A stretch of DNA of 15,727 bases, from positions 1 to 15,727 of the forward strand of contig JBAXLO010000099.1 of the NCBI GenBank assembly GCA_037134755.1. Direction: 5' to 3'. How positions within the stretch are numbered: the first letter of the stretch is position 1; each line of letters starts with the position of its first letter. Made by a program: the position numbers and the translations under genes. A model generated the notes under the pieces. That model searched no databases, was not told the DNA's origin, and worked only from the letters and a program-made list of their open reading frames with translations. Origin of the DNA: JBAXLO01 sp037134755. GTDB taxonomy: Bacteria; Bacteroidota; Bacteroidia; Bacteroidales; JACABE01. Below, one piece after another: positions 5,650 through 14,076 of the stretch.

Positions 5650-8600
5650 TTACTGAGCTAACGAAAAAGTAAGGCTTAAACCTGCATTAGTAGTCGATTG
5701 CGGGAACGAAGATGATATAAAAGGATTGTTAATTACCTTATCGAAGAAAACACGAATCTTGAAACGTGTCGATAACATATAATCAGCAGACGTATTTATA
5801 GAAATCACCTGTTGCCCTTGCGATATCTGATTAACATCTAAATCTACCTTCCTTAAAATAGTTTCATTAGACCTTAACGAGAGATCAAATTTAATATTAA
5901 TATCACTCTTTAGTTTCTTTGTTTTACCTCCTTGCGCAATAATATTTAGCTGAACATCTTTTATACGATATCCCAATCCAAGAATATATTCGTTACTAGT
6001 AAGCTCTGTAAGCTGATTATTGGTAAAACTAAGAGATATATTTCTTGATTTCTTGATTTCGATATTAGTGAGCAAACTATTCTGCCATGTTATTTCTATC
6101 TTAATCAAAGGAGCAAACTGTTCGTTTATAGTAACCTGATCAATTTGTCGAGCAGCAATATAATTACCCAATGTATTTTTAACTTGTTGATATCCGTCAG
6201 CCGAACTATAATTAACATCGGTAGTATAAGCTCCAACAGCATAAGTTGAACGATACGAGTTAGAAATTGTAAGAGTCTTAACCCAATTTTTAAGAAGCTT
6301 AAGCTTAGATAAACCCGTATAAGTAATAGTCCAGTTAGGCAGAGGAATCTTTGGGAAAGGAGAAAGCATCACACTAGTAGGATTCCTTCCTGAATAAGCT
6401 GCTAAGAATGCTGGTATCAATACATCCTGTGAAGTAGGACCATAACCTGTAGGGAATTTCAACCCGGTAACTGTATCCAATGTATAAGATCCCTGAACAT
6501 AATGAGGATTTGCATTAGCTAAACGTGCAGCAATTATTTCACGATTACTCAAAAAAGTCTGGAAAGTTTTATTAGAGTTATCCGAATTATTTGATGTAAA
6601 AGCAGTAGCTAACGATAAGAATGATATACTAAAACTTCCTGTAGTAATAGGAGTAACAGGATTGTTTAAAGGGAAATTACCATTCGCATCAGCTTTGAAG
6701 AACTCACTATGATTTTCAGTATAAGTTCTGTTAGCTATTATTTCAATCTTCATATCGCTAATAGGTTCAAAATCCACCCTTGCATTCAATGTATTTGAAT
6801 ATTTAGTAAGATATTGATTGTTCATTAAAGTATCGGTCGATAACCAATGATTCCTAACAGCATCAGAACGAATATCTCTTTGCGAACCAAAAACAAAACC
6901 AAATCCCGGAGCATTCTGTCCAAAGTTATTACCCAAAGCAGTAGGAGTTGGCATAAAACCAGGTAACAATATCCCCTGATTTTGATTGTATGATATAGAA
7001 GCAGTTTTAACACCAGTAACAAATCTTAAAATACCATCAGCAATCTTCTTAAACGCAGATTCACTAGGTTTTTTTATAGTATCATTTGCCTCATCAGCTT
7101 TATCATTAGTCTCAATCTTATCTCTTACACCTTTGCCTTTAGGAGGCCCCATATTCATTTTAGCAGGCTTATTCTTTTGATTAAGTTTCTTTATATAAGG
7201 AATCTTCTCAAATAGTGTAGTCATATTTACATTCCCATTTAACTGTTGAGTGTTCCCGTTTTCAATAGTATTCCCAAAACTTTTAAGAGATAATGGAGAA
7301 GCATCCCATTTATAATCACTACCATATTTAGCACTTGCACTTACCCAACTTAATATAGGTATTTTATTAATAGGAATATTGTAATTAATATTCATATTCT
7401 GCCCAAAATGTTGCATTCTACCCATATCAAACACATTTGTCCAGATAGAATCTCTCTTTTGTTTAGTATCAATTCTCCCTTGTGGCTCATCAATTACAGC
7501 ATTGGCAGTAGAAGTATAATCCATCGTTAAAGAAGTGGCAAGATCGAACTTTAAAGAATAAATTCTATTCCAGTTGAATGTTTTAAAGAAAGTCGGTTCA
7601 AGAACAATTAAATCCCCTGTTTTATTACGAAGTTTGTTTTCTTCGTACTGACGATCCATTTCAGTTCTAAATGACAAAAGTTTTGGAGAATAATAAAAAT
7701 TAAAATCTTTGATAAGTGAGAATATCTTGTATTTACTTATAAATCCAATCTTCTGAAATGGTCTTACATTCTTAGCATTATTAACATAATTATATCCAAT
7801 ACCACCCTTGTATGTTTTCTTTATATCATATTCAATATCTATATTTCTATGATATATTTCAGCATAAGAATAAGAGACATCCAAGTTTTCAACATCGTAG
7901 AATTTAGGTTTCGAAACAGTAGAACCTACTCTTTCTTTCCTGATGTTCATAAAATTTAGATTCTTTCTGGTTGTATAATCTTGTACAATTTGTTTTATTG
8001 AATCTTGTTGAGCTGTTGTTGGATAAGTATTAAGATCATCCGAAAGTTGAACATCCGGATCTAATGGATTATATTTAGGATTACTTATGCTCTTAGAATA
8101 ATCATAATGCATTGGAATCTTTAAACCTGTACCCTTTGGAAGTAATTTGCCTAACTCAAGGTTTGTAGATACATCGTATGCAGTAACATTATCTTGAGAT
8201 GTTTCTGTTATTTTCTGTTCGATGGATCCAAATCCTGCGGAGGTATGCGAAAGTGAAGCAGCTATATCACCCAAATCTGCCAGATTTGCTCTTACTCTTG
8301 CTGTAGCAGCCCAACCGTTTTTATCGATAAAGTCAGTTAACCTTAATTCATCAATCCAAACTTCAGCTGATTTAGGCAACATATCATCATTATCATTAAT
8401 TGTCTGCTTTTTTGGATTCCTGATTCCGATCATTATAGTTTTAACACTACCTAAATTAGGCGAACCAATAACAGTAACTTTAGCTAATCCAACATGTTCT
8501 GAATAAGGCTTATTATAGCCTACAGTAGTGTTGCCTTGTCGTATTAAAACATTCCTGTTTTCCTTAATTGATACAATATTTAGAAGATCAATATCAACAT

Positions 8601-11600
8601 TATTTACATCTGGCCATATAATATTATCATCACTGGTACTCACACCCCAAGGCGTTACCGCTAATGGTAATTCATACTCATAATAGTTTTCAGTAAAATC
8701 AGAACCTAAACGAACAAAGACTGTAATATCTCCATTTCTCAATGCATCAGTTACTTTTTCAGCATGAGTGAACATTTGTAGGTGCTGAAACTGTCTAAGA
8801 TCAAATTCTGTAGTTTTATAAATTGCTTTAGCATCACCATCAGCCAGATTAATCACTTTCATACTTAATGATTGTTCATTTAGTTTTGCTAAGTTAGTTG
8901 TAGCTTGATTAATTTGCCTGGCTATACCTGGTGGAATAACATATGGAATAGGGCTTTTGCTTCCATTCTCTTCAATATTTACTGCTGATATATTAAAACT
9001 TGTCCCTGATTGATCTGTAGGAATATAATCACCATTTGCTAATAAACTATGACCATACTTATACCAATCGCCTCTAATAAGTTCTAATGTAGCAAAACGA
9101 CAAGTAATCTGTTGTGTGAAACCTTTTAAGAACATTCTTAAGAAACGAATTGACTGGAAATTCTGAATAGTCCCAACTACTTTATCAGGGCTTCTAACCG
9201 GTATCTTAAATTGATACCATTTTGTACTGACTGTACTTCCATTGGGCAATCTTACTCCTTGAGCTTCGTGCATATCAGTAATATAGTTTTGTCCAACAAC
9301 CATTTTGCTTGGTCTAAGGTCAATAACATATTGATAGTAGTTTTCAGATTCGCTTAAAGTATTATCATAATTAATATCTTCAACATTTGGCATTGTTGTA
9401 GACATAGTTGGATATGATTCTGTTGAATTATTTGAAGAAGGCGAATTACCATCAGGGTTACTAAAGTTCTTATATCTTACCGTTATATCATGAAAATTTG
9501 AACTATTATCATAGTCAGTACCTCTCCAATAATGATAATCATCAGCCGATGGATCGGCTAAAGCTTTTGTATATGCTCCTGATGAAGTACCTAATGAAGC
9601 AGAAGTAGCTATTTTTTGTATATAAGTTGTATCAAAAAAAGATTTTTCATCTGTAGTACTTAAACCATCATAACCAACATCCTGATAAGGTCGGGCATTG
9701 GGATCGTTATCAAAGGCATTAACTAATGCCTGCAACTTAGGAACTCTTCCCCATATAGTTGTATCTACATTAATTACAGCAGCACTTGTAGGCAATCCAT
9801 TTTCATAAGCTTTTCTTCCATCTCTTAAAATATCTTCTGACACATCACCAAGATTAAAATAAAGTTGTCCTCCTGAATGTGTTGGATTATTAATAAAAGG
9901 ATCCATCATCCAGAATTCAATATACTCAACATTGGTAGCTTCAAAATCTGTAGTTTCAAGCTTACGCATGATACCTGCCCATCTGGTATCAGGATTTTTT
10001 AAGCTTCCATCTACATTTAAACCATGAGATATGCCTCCTACTCCATTAACATCATAATTATATGGTCCTCTTTCTGTAGGATAATAAGCCAAACTAAGAA
10101 CAGCAATGTTTGATGGAGTTCCACTTGCTAACTCTTTATTAGGAAACACTTCATTTTCGAACACCTCTCTTGCATAAGAATCTGACTGGTCAGTTGTGGT
10201 AACATTCGAAGGCTTAGAACTAGGATCATAGAAAAGTGGATCAATAACATACCAAGCAAGCTTAGCTCTATTAAAACCATAAGCTAAACCTGTACTGGCT
10301 GCTGCCTCCGGAAACATTCCATATTGTGTTTGCCCCTGAGGTGTACTAGCTAAAAACCATGAACCAACGTTCTTAATATCTATAGCAGATAAGCTCCCTT
10401 CAAAATCATCAATATAAGATGTTCCGGTTGAACCTATAGCACTTGAATGTCCGGGAATGAATTGTGCAAACTCACCATAAAAGTTAATCTTTGAAACAGC
10501 TTTAGTTTGAATAAAAGGTAATAAGTCAACCATTTTGGTTAATAGCCTCGACTCCGTTTGGTACGAGAGATCAACACCCCATATTGTATTTGAAATAGGT
10601 TCGTCACCATAGTTCACCTTTTGTGTAAGTGGACTTTGGTGAAGGTTCATAATAGTTCCTCCAATATTAAAATCTTTGTTGACTTCGTAGTTGACATGAG
10701 CTGCCATCATACGTTTAGTCATGATGTTGAACATCGAATTACTTTCAAGCGAAATGTTAATTGGTTGACCTGAATTCAATATACCTTCATTGATAATTTT
10801 AACTCTTCCCAAAGTATAATCAACAGTATAATCGGTGTTCTCAGTTAAAGGCATACCTCCGGCAGTTACTTTTACAGAGCCTTGAGGAATATTAAATCCT
10901 CCTAAAGATATTTCGGAACCTGATGCAGCTTTATAAGTGCCCGAGAAATAGAATTTATCTTTGTCAGGATACTGTTGAGCTAATGTTCTTGTTAAAGTAT
11001 ATAGTGAATCATAACAATATTTTTTAGCATATACAGTATCACCTAATATTTTCCCTAAATCTTTTCCAAAAGGTTCTACAAGTGGAAAATAAATCCTACC
11101 ATTTGTAGCTTGAATAGTCCCTCCCTGAGTTGCTGCATTATCTATAAAATCAAAAACTCCATCAGGATCAGGATTCATCTGAGCATCTAGGGTATCTAGA
11201 TGTAATAATCTTATTAAAGCGACACCTTTCTTTGGACCATCTGTAAAATAACCTGTTGGAACTCCATTCTGGTCACCTGAATAAAGAATATTTAATCTAA
11301 AATCTTGTTTATTTATCTGATAAGCCCCTAATGAATATACATTCTTCATCATCAAATTCCATAAAGGGCTGGTTGTATTAAGGGTGGAACTCTTTAGTAA
11401 TTTCACAATCATAGTCTTTGGATCAATAACCTGATCAGAAAATTGACCTACCTGATAAACTGTAGGGCTTCCAATAATAGTGTATTGAAAAGCAACAGCA
11501 AGTACTTGGTCAGGATTTAAAGCTTGATTAATCGATATAAAACCTAATTTGCTATTAAAAGTATATTCCGTCGGCATTAATTTCTTTGCACTTTCTACTT

Positions 11601-12921
11601 TTTCATAATCTTTTCCTGAATTATATCCTGCCAATTGAAGCGTATTGCTAAGTGTATTTATATCACTTAAAGTTGTAGAATTTAAATAATTGTTCAACGA
11701 ATTAGCAGTGTCAGCAGGTAATGGTGATCCAGGATAATTATAGACAACTACATTGGGATTCGAAGGTTTAGTTTCACCTAAGTCAGTTAAAGCTACTATG
11801 TTTCTGTTGTTAGTAGTAGGAGCTCCTATATTAGTTCTCCAAACTTCCATTCTTGTAATGTTTATGTTTGAACTTATAATAGGAAGACTTGATAATGCTT
11901 TATTATAATTATCTCTAAAATATTGAGCAATAAAGAAATGTTTATTCTCTTCGTACTGGTCTGCTTTGAATTTAAAAGTACTGGTTTGAGCTCCACCTTG
12001 TACAGTAATGTTTTTTGATTCTGATTTCTGTTCAGAGAAAACACCTGTAACGGTTGTTCTGCCAAATTTTAATTTTGTCTTTACCCCAAACAAGCTTTGG
12101 CTTCCTTGTATAAGTGTACTATTAAGAGGTAAATTAACATCTCCGGCTTCTATTAACTGAAGTATTTCGTCTTCCTTACCTTCATATTTTAGCTTTAACT
12201 TATTCTCAAAAGCAAACATAGACTCTGTATTGTAATTGGTCTTAAATTCAATCTTATCACCAATCTTAGCATCAACACTCATCTGAATCTTCTCTTGAAA
12301 ATCAAAATTCAAAGTACTCCTTTGTTTTATATTCAATGAAGGATCTTGACGGCTGTTACCAATAACACCAAAAATGAGTTCGGCAGAGCCCTGTGGTTTG
12401 ATATCAATTACATTACTGCCAAATATCTTATCAAATACTTCGCCTCCAATCCTTAGCTGAGGAATCAAACCTCCTCCCCTATTACCAACACTTGCAGCTT
12501 TAGTTCGTTCGTGCCAATAACTGCTGAGCGATTTATCCATATCATAATCCTGATACTCTTTAAAAGTCATAGTGTTTGGCGCACCATTATCTATACTTCC
12601 TATTTTATTGTTAAAGATATATTCATTATTTTGATAATCATAACTAATCGAATCAGTAAAATTAGAAGGATTATGAAGATATAAAGGATGTGAAGCAGGA
12701 GGACCGTTATATTGAGGATCTTCTTGTTTGATTGGGAAATGAAGATTAACAACCGGATTTGGTGTATCTTTAGGTAGCACAAGATTATTCAAAGCTGTAT
12801 TAATATACTTTGAAGCTCTTAATTTTGCAGTTCTACCTTTAGAGTCAGTAACCTGTAAAATCAAAACTATAAATCCCGTAATAAGCAGTAAGCTTATTAA
12901 ATATCTTTTTATTCGCACCAA
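5650..12921 (-). CDS. sprA: SprA/Sov, T9SS outer-membrane translocon
   Basis: SprA is the giant outer-membrane beta-barrel (36 strands in the known structure) through which type IX secretion cargo, including gliding adhesins and CTD-bearing enzymes, reaches the surface. The 2423-residue length fits the family. A hydrophobic export segment (YLISLLLITGFIVLILQV, about 7-24) is followed by a long periplasmic/plug region. Family landmarks are SYIDDFEGS with DDFEG at 838-842, EYIEFWMMDPF near 999-1009 and EVWIDELRLTDF at 1520-1531. Beta-strand-rich sequence continues to the C terminus, which ends in a strand-like AGLSLTFSLAQ. A charged, low-complexity segment (about 1910-1960, including MGPPKGKGVRDK) interrupts the barrel region and is probably a loop. 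No ATG lies near the N terminus: an in-frame stop is at 12930-12928 and the first plausible starts are TTG (12921) or GTG (12918); GTG would give 2422 residues. The gene follows ruvA by 11 bases, implying co-transcription. The reading frame is intact. Confidence 0.97.
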   Translation of the reverse strand: MVRIKRYLISLLLITGFIVLILQVTDSKGRTAKLRASKYINTALNNLVLPKDTPNPVVNLHFPIKQEDPQYNGPPASHPLYLHNPSNFTDSISYDYQNNEYIFNNKIGSIDNGAPNTMTFKEYQDYDMDKSLSSYWHERTKAASVGNRGGGLIPQLRIGGEVFDKIFGSNVIDIKPQGSAELIFGVIGNSRQDPSLNIKQRSTLNFDFQEKIQMSVDAKIGDKIEFKTNYNTESMFAFENKLKLKYEGKEDEILQLIEAGDVNLPLNSTLIQGSQSLFGVKTKLKFGRTTVTGVFSEQKSESKNITVQGGAQTSTFKFKADQYEENKHFFIAQYFRDNYNKALSSLPIISSNINITRMEVWRTNIGAPTTNNRNIVALTDLGETKPSNPNVVVYNYPGSPLPADTANSLNNYLNSTTLSDINTLSNTLQLAGYNSGKDYEKVESAKKLMPTEYTFNSKLGFISINQALNPDQVLAVAFQYTIIGSPTVYQVGQFSDQVIDPKTMIVKLLKSSTLNTTSPLWNLMMKNVYSLGAYQINKQDFRLNILYSGDQNGVPTGYFTDGPKKGVALIRLLHLDTLDAQMNPDPDGVFDFIDNAATQGGTIQATNGRIYFPLVEPFGKDLGKILGDTVYAKKYCYDSLYTLTRTLAQQYPDKDKFYFSGTYKAASGSEISLGGFNIPQGSVKVTAGGMPLTENTDYTVDYTLGRVKIINEGILNSGQPINISLESNSMFNIMTKRMMAAHVNYEVNKDFNIGGTIMNLHQSPLTQKVNYGDEPISNTIWGVDLSYQTESRLLTKMVDLLPFIQTKAVSKINFYGEFAQFIPGHSSAIGSTGTSYIDDFEGSLSAIDIKNVGSWFLASTPQGQTQYGMFPEAAASTGLAYGFNRAKLAWYVIDPLFYDPSSKPSNVTTTDQSDSYAREVFENEVFPNKELASGTPSNIAVLSLAYYPTERGPYNYDVNGVGGISHGLNVDGSLKNPDTRWAGIMRKLETTDFEATNVEYIEFWMMDPFINNPTHSGGQLYFNLGDVSEDILRDGRKAYENGLPTSAAVINVDTTIWGRVPKLQALVNAFDNDPNARPYQDVGYDGLSTTDEKSFFDTTYIQKIATSASLGTSSGAYTKALADPSADDYHYWRGTDYDNSSNFHDITVRYKNFSNPDGNSPSSNNSTESYPTMSTTMPNVEDINYDNTLSESENYYQYVIDLRPSKMVVGQNYITDMHEAQGVRLPNGSTVSTKWYQFKIPVRSPDKVVGTIQNFQSIRFLRMFLKGFTQQITCRFATLELIRGDWYKYGHSLLANGDYIPTDQSGTSFNISAVNIEENGSKSPIPYVIPPGIARQINQATTNLAKLNEQSLSMKVINLADGDAKAIYKTTEFDLRQFQHLQMFTHAEKVTDALRNGDITVFVRLGSDFTENYYEYELPLAVTPWGVSTSDDNIIWPDVNNVDIDLLNIVSIKENRNVLIRQGNTTVGYNKPYSEHVGLAKVTVIGSPNLGSVKTIMIGIRNPKKQTINDNDDMLPKSAEVWIDELRLTDFIDKNGWAATARVRANLADLGDIAASLSHTSAGFGSIEQKITETSQDNVTAYDVSTNLELGKLLPKGTGLKIPMHYDYSKSISNPKYNPLDPDVQLSDDLNTYPTTAQQDSIKQIVQDYTTRKNLNFMNIRKERVGSTVSKPKFYDVENLDVSYSYAEIYHRNIDIEYDIKKTYKGGIGYNYVNNAKNVRPFQKIGFISKYKIFSLIKDFNFYYSPKLLSFRTEMDRQYEENKLRNKTGDLIVLEPTFFKTFNWNRIYSLKFDLATSLTMDYTSTANAVIDEPQGRIDTKQKRDSIWTNVFDMGRMQHFGQNMNINYNIPINKIPILSWVSASAKYGSDYKWDASPLSLKSFGNTIENGNTQQLNGNVNMTTLFEKIPYIKKLNQKNKPAKMNMGPPKGKGVRDKIETNDKADEANDTIKKPSESAFKKIADGILRFVTGVKTASISYNQNQGILLPGFMPTPTALGNNFGQNAPGFGFVFGSQRDIRSDAVRNHWLSTDTLMNNQYLTKYSNTLNARVDFEPISDMKIEIIANRTYTENHSEFFKADANGNFPLNNPVTPITTGSFSISFLSLATAFTSNNSDNSNKTFQTFLSNREIIAARLANANPHYVQGSYTLDTVTGLKFPTGYGPTSQDVLIPAFLAAYSGRNPTSVMLSPFPKIPLPNWTITYTGLSKLKLLKNWVKTLTISNSYRSTYAVGAYTTDVNYSSADGYQQVKNTLGNYIAARQIDQVTINEQFAPLIKIEITWQNSLLTNIEIKKSRNISLSFTNNQLTELTSNEYILGLGYRIKDVQLNIIAQGGKTKKLKSDINIKFDLSLRSNETILRKVDLDVNQISQGQQVISINTSADYMLSTRFKIRVFFDKVINNPFISSSFPQSTTNAGLSLTFSLAQ

Positions 12922-12932
12922 TATTCTTTAGT

Positions 12933-13517
12933 TTATAGTACTTTTAAAGCGCTTTTAATTAACTGTTCGACAGTAGCATTTACATCTTCTGATCGAATAA
13001 TCTTATCAAGCGTTTTTTCCGCCATTACTTTGTTGAATCCTAACATAACTAATGCTGATAACGCTTCATCCTTCTTTGTATTGTGTGAAGATGAAAAAAT
13101 TTCTTTATCAAATGATATTTTACCCATCTTATCTTTCAAGTCTAATATAACTCTTTGAGCTGTTTTGCCGCCAATTCCCTTTATTGATTGCAATACTCCA
13201 ACATTGCCTAATAGTATTGCCTGTATTATTTCGTCAGGCGATAAGGACGATAACATCATGCGGGCAGTATTAGTGCCTACTCCTGACACACTTATCAGAT
13301 GTCTGAATAATATTCTTTCGTTATCGGTAAAAAAACCATAGAGTGTATGAGCATCTTCTTTTATAGAAAGATGTGTATAAAGGCGACATTTGGTTTCATC
13401 TTTAATTTTAGAAAACGTATAGAGCGATATATTTATCATATACCCAACACCCCCACAGTCAATAACAGCATAAGTAGGTGTTTTCTCAATCAGATTTCCT
13501 TCAAAATAAGCATACAT
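12933..13517 (-). CDS. ruvA: Holliday junction DNA helicase subunit RuvA
   Basis: RuvA binds four-way junctions as a tetramer and loads the RuvB motor for branch migration. The 194-residue protein has the full three-domain layout: an N-terminal OB fold (1-62, MYAYFEGNLIEKTPTYAVID) with acidic pin residues E54-D55; two helix-hairpin-helix motifs (LISVSGVGTNTARMML, 74-89, and LQSIKGIGGKTAQRVILDL, 109-127); a flexible linker (about 132-149); and the RuvB-binding domain III (150-194, EALSALVMLGF). It lies 109 bases downstream of tRNA-Thr and 11 bases upstream of sprA. The close spacing to sprA suggests that DNA repair and secretion genes share a transcript; this reflects inherited gene order, not shared function. 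Confidence 0.98.
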   Translation of the reverse strand: MYAYFEGNLIEKTPTYAVIDCGGVGYMINISLYTFSKIKDETKCRLYTHLSIKEDAHTLYGFFTDNERILFRHLISVSGVGTNTARMMLSSLSPDEIIQAILLGNVGVLQSIKGIGGKTAQRVILDLKDKMGKISFDKEIFSSSHNTKKDEALSALVMLGFNKVMAEKTLDKIIRSEDVNATVEQLIKSALKVL

Positions 13518-13567
13518 AACAATCGATTTAGTTAAAATATATATTAGAGCCTTGAATTACTAATCTG

Positions 13568-13583
13568 CAAAAATACAAAAATA
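13568..13583 (-). promoter_or_regulatory. Tandem candidate -7 boxes upstream of ruvA
   Basis: The octamer TATTTTTG occurs twice in direct succession on the minus strand (13583-13576 and 13575-13568), each a match to TAnnTTTG, and ends 50 bases before the ruvA ATG. No good TTG (-33) element is present upstream. It could drive ruvA-sprA independently of the tRNA cluster, or be simple repeat sequence. Confidence 0.35.
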
Positions 13584-13626
13584 AAGGATAAGTAAAAGAT
13601 AAATGTGTAAGATAATAATAATTGTG

Positions 13627-13699
13627 AGCCACTCATGGGACTCGAACCCACGACCTGCTCATTACGAGTGAGCTGCTCTGCCAACTGAGCTAAAGTGGC
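13627..13699 (-). tRNA. tRNA-Thr (anticodon CGT)
   Basis: A 73-base cloverleaf without encoded CCA. The acceptor stem is GCCACTT/GAGTGGC, with one G-U pair at its base. The D arm is GCTC...GAGC. The anticodon stem GCTCA/TGAGC holds the loop CTCGTAA, giving anticodon CGT, which reads ACG. The T arm is GTGGG-TTCGAGT-CCCAT. Last of three tRNAs in the cluster. Confidence 0.95.
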
Positions 13700-13752
13700 C
13701 TGAAATAAAAAATGACTAATGATTAATAATCCATTAGCCATAATATTTTACG

Positions 13753-13825
13753 TCGGGATGAGAAGACTCGAACTTCCGACCCCCACGTCCCGAACGTGGT
13801 ACGCTACCAACTGCGCTACATCCCG
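13753..13825 (-). tRNA. tRNA-Pro (anticodon CGG)
   Basis: A 73-base cloverleaf without encoded CCA. The acceptor stem CGGGATG/CATCCCG is perfect, with discriminator A. The anticodon stem CCACG/CGTGG holds the loop TTCGGGA, giving anticodon CGG, which reads CCG. G37 follows the anticodon as in proline tRNAs, and the T loop is TTCGAGT. It lies 8 bases after tRNA-Lys and 53 before tRNA-Thr. Confidence 0.96.
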
Positions 13826-13833
13826 AAACTTTG

Positions 13834-13906
13834 TCTCCCCGGCGGGATTCGAACCCACGACCCATTGATTAAGAGTCAATTGCTCTACCAGCTGAGCTAC
13901 GGAGAG
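13834..13906 (-). tRNA. tRNA-Lys (anticodon CTT)
   Basis: A 73-base cloverleaf without encoded CCA. The acceptor stem is CTCTCCG/CGGGGAG, with one T-G wobble pair, and the discriminator is A. The anticodon stem ATTGA/TCAAT holds the loop CTCTTAA, giving anticodon CTT, which reads AAG. The T arm is GTGGG-TTCGAAT-CCCGC. First tRNA of the cluster, just downstream of a promoter-like site. Confidence 0.96.
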
Positions 13907-13924
13907 TTTCTCTTTAAGAGTTTG

Positions 13925-13959
13925 CAAAAATAGTAAAAAGTTTGTTACTACCTAACAAA
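13925..13959 (-). promoter_or_regulatory. Promoter of the tRNA cluster
   Basis: On the minus strand TTTG (13959-13956), a 23-base spacer and TATTTTTG (13932-13925) match the Bacteroidota promoter pattern, with the spacer at the long end of the range. The -7 box ends 18 bases before the 5' end of tRNA-Lys, leaving a short leader. Confidence 0.55.
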
Positions 13960-14010
13960 TATTTGTATTATTATAGAAATAGATTAGCTGTTTGTTGATT
14001 ACCAATAATT

Positions 14011-14044
14011 AAAAACCCTTCATCTATTAAATGATGAAGGGTTT
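14011..14044 (-). terminator. Intrinsic terminator of the Ig-like repeat protein gene
   Basis: AAACCCTTCATC (14013-14024) pairs perfectly with GATGAAGGGTTT (14033-14044) around an 8-base loop. On the minus strand the stem is followed by further T residues (five in all, to 14011). It starts 32 bases after the stop codon of the repeat protein gene and insulates the tRNA cluster from it. Confidence 0.88.
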
Positions 14045-14076
14045 ATTACTTTTCCCTTATTCCTTTTTACTTTACT

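Noticed and set aside
5634..5660. Possible terminator at the end of sprA (AATAATAAAATTATTATT)
   Set aside because: The symmetry is made only of A/T pairs in low-complexity DNA, giving a weak hairpin; no confident terminator can be claimed.
6825..8506. Several 60-95-codon frames on both strands inside sprA
   Set aside because: They overlap the intact 2423-codon sprA frame, have irregular composition and show no domain; they are shadows of sprA.
5191..12921. Functional link between GcvH, RuvA and T9SS implied by adjacency
   Set aside because: The gene order is a recurrent arrangement in Bacteroidota and the proteins have well-known unrelated roles; adjacency alone does not support a shared system.
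13544..13741. 65-aa minus-strand reading frame across the tRNA region
   Set aside because: It contains the translated body of tRNA-Thr (LAQLAEQLTRNEQVVGSSP is typical of a tRNA read as protein) and has no independent coding evidence.
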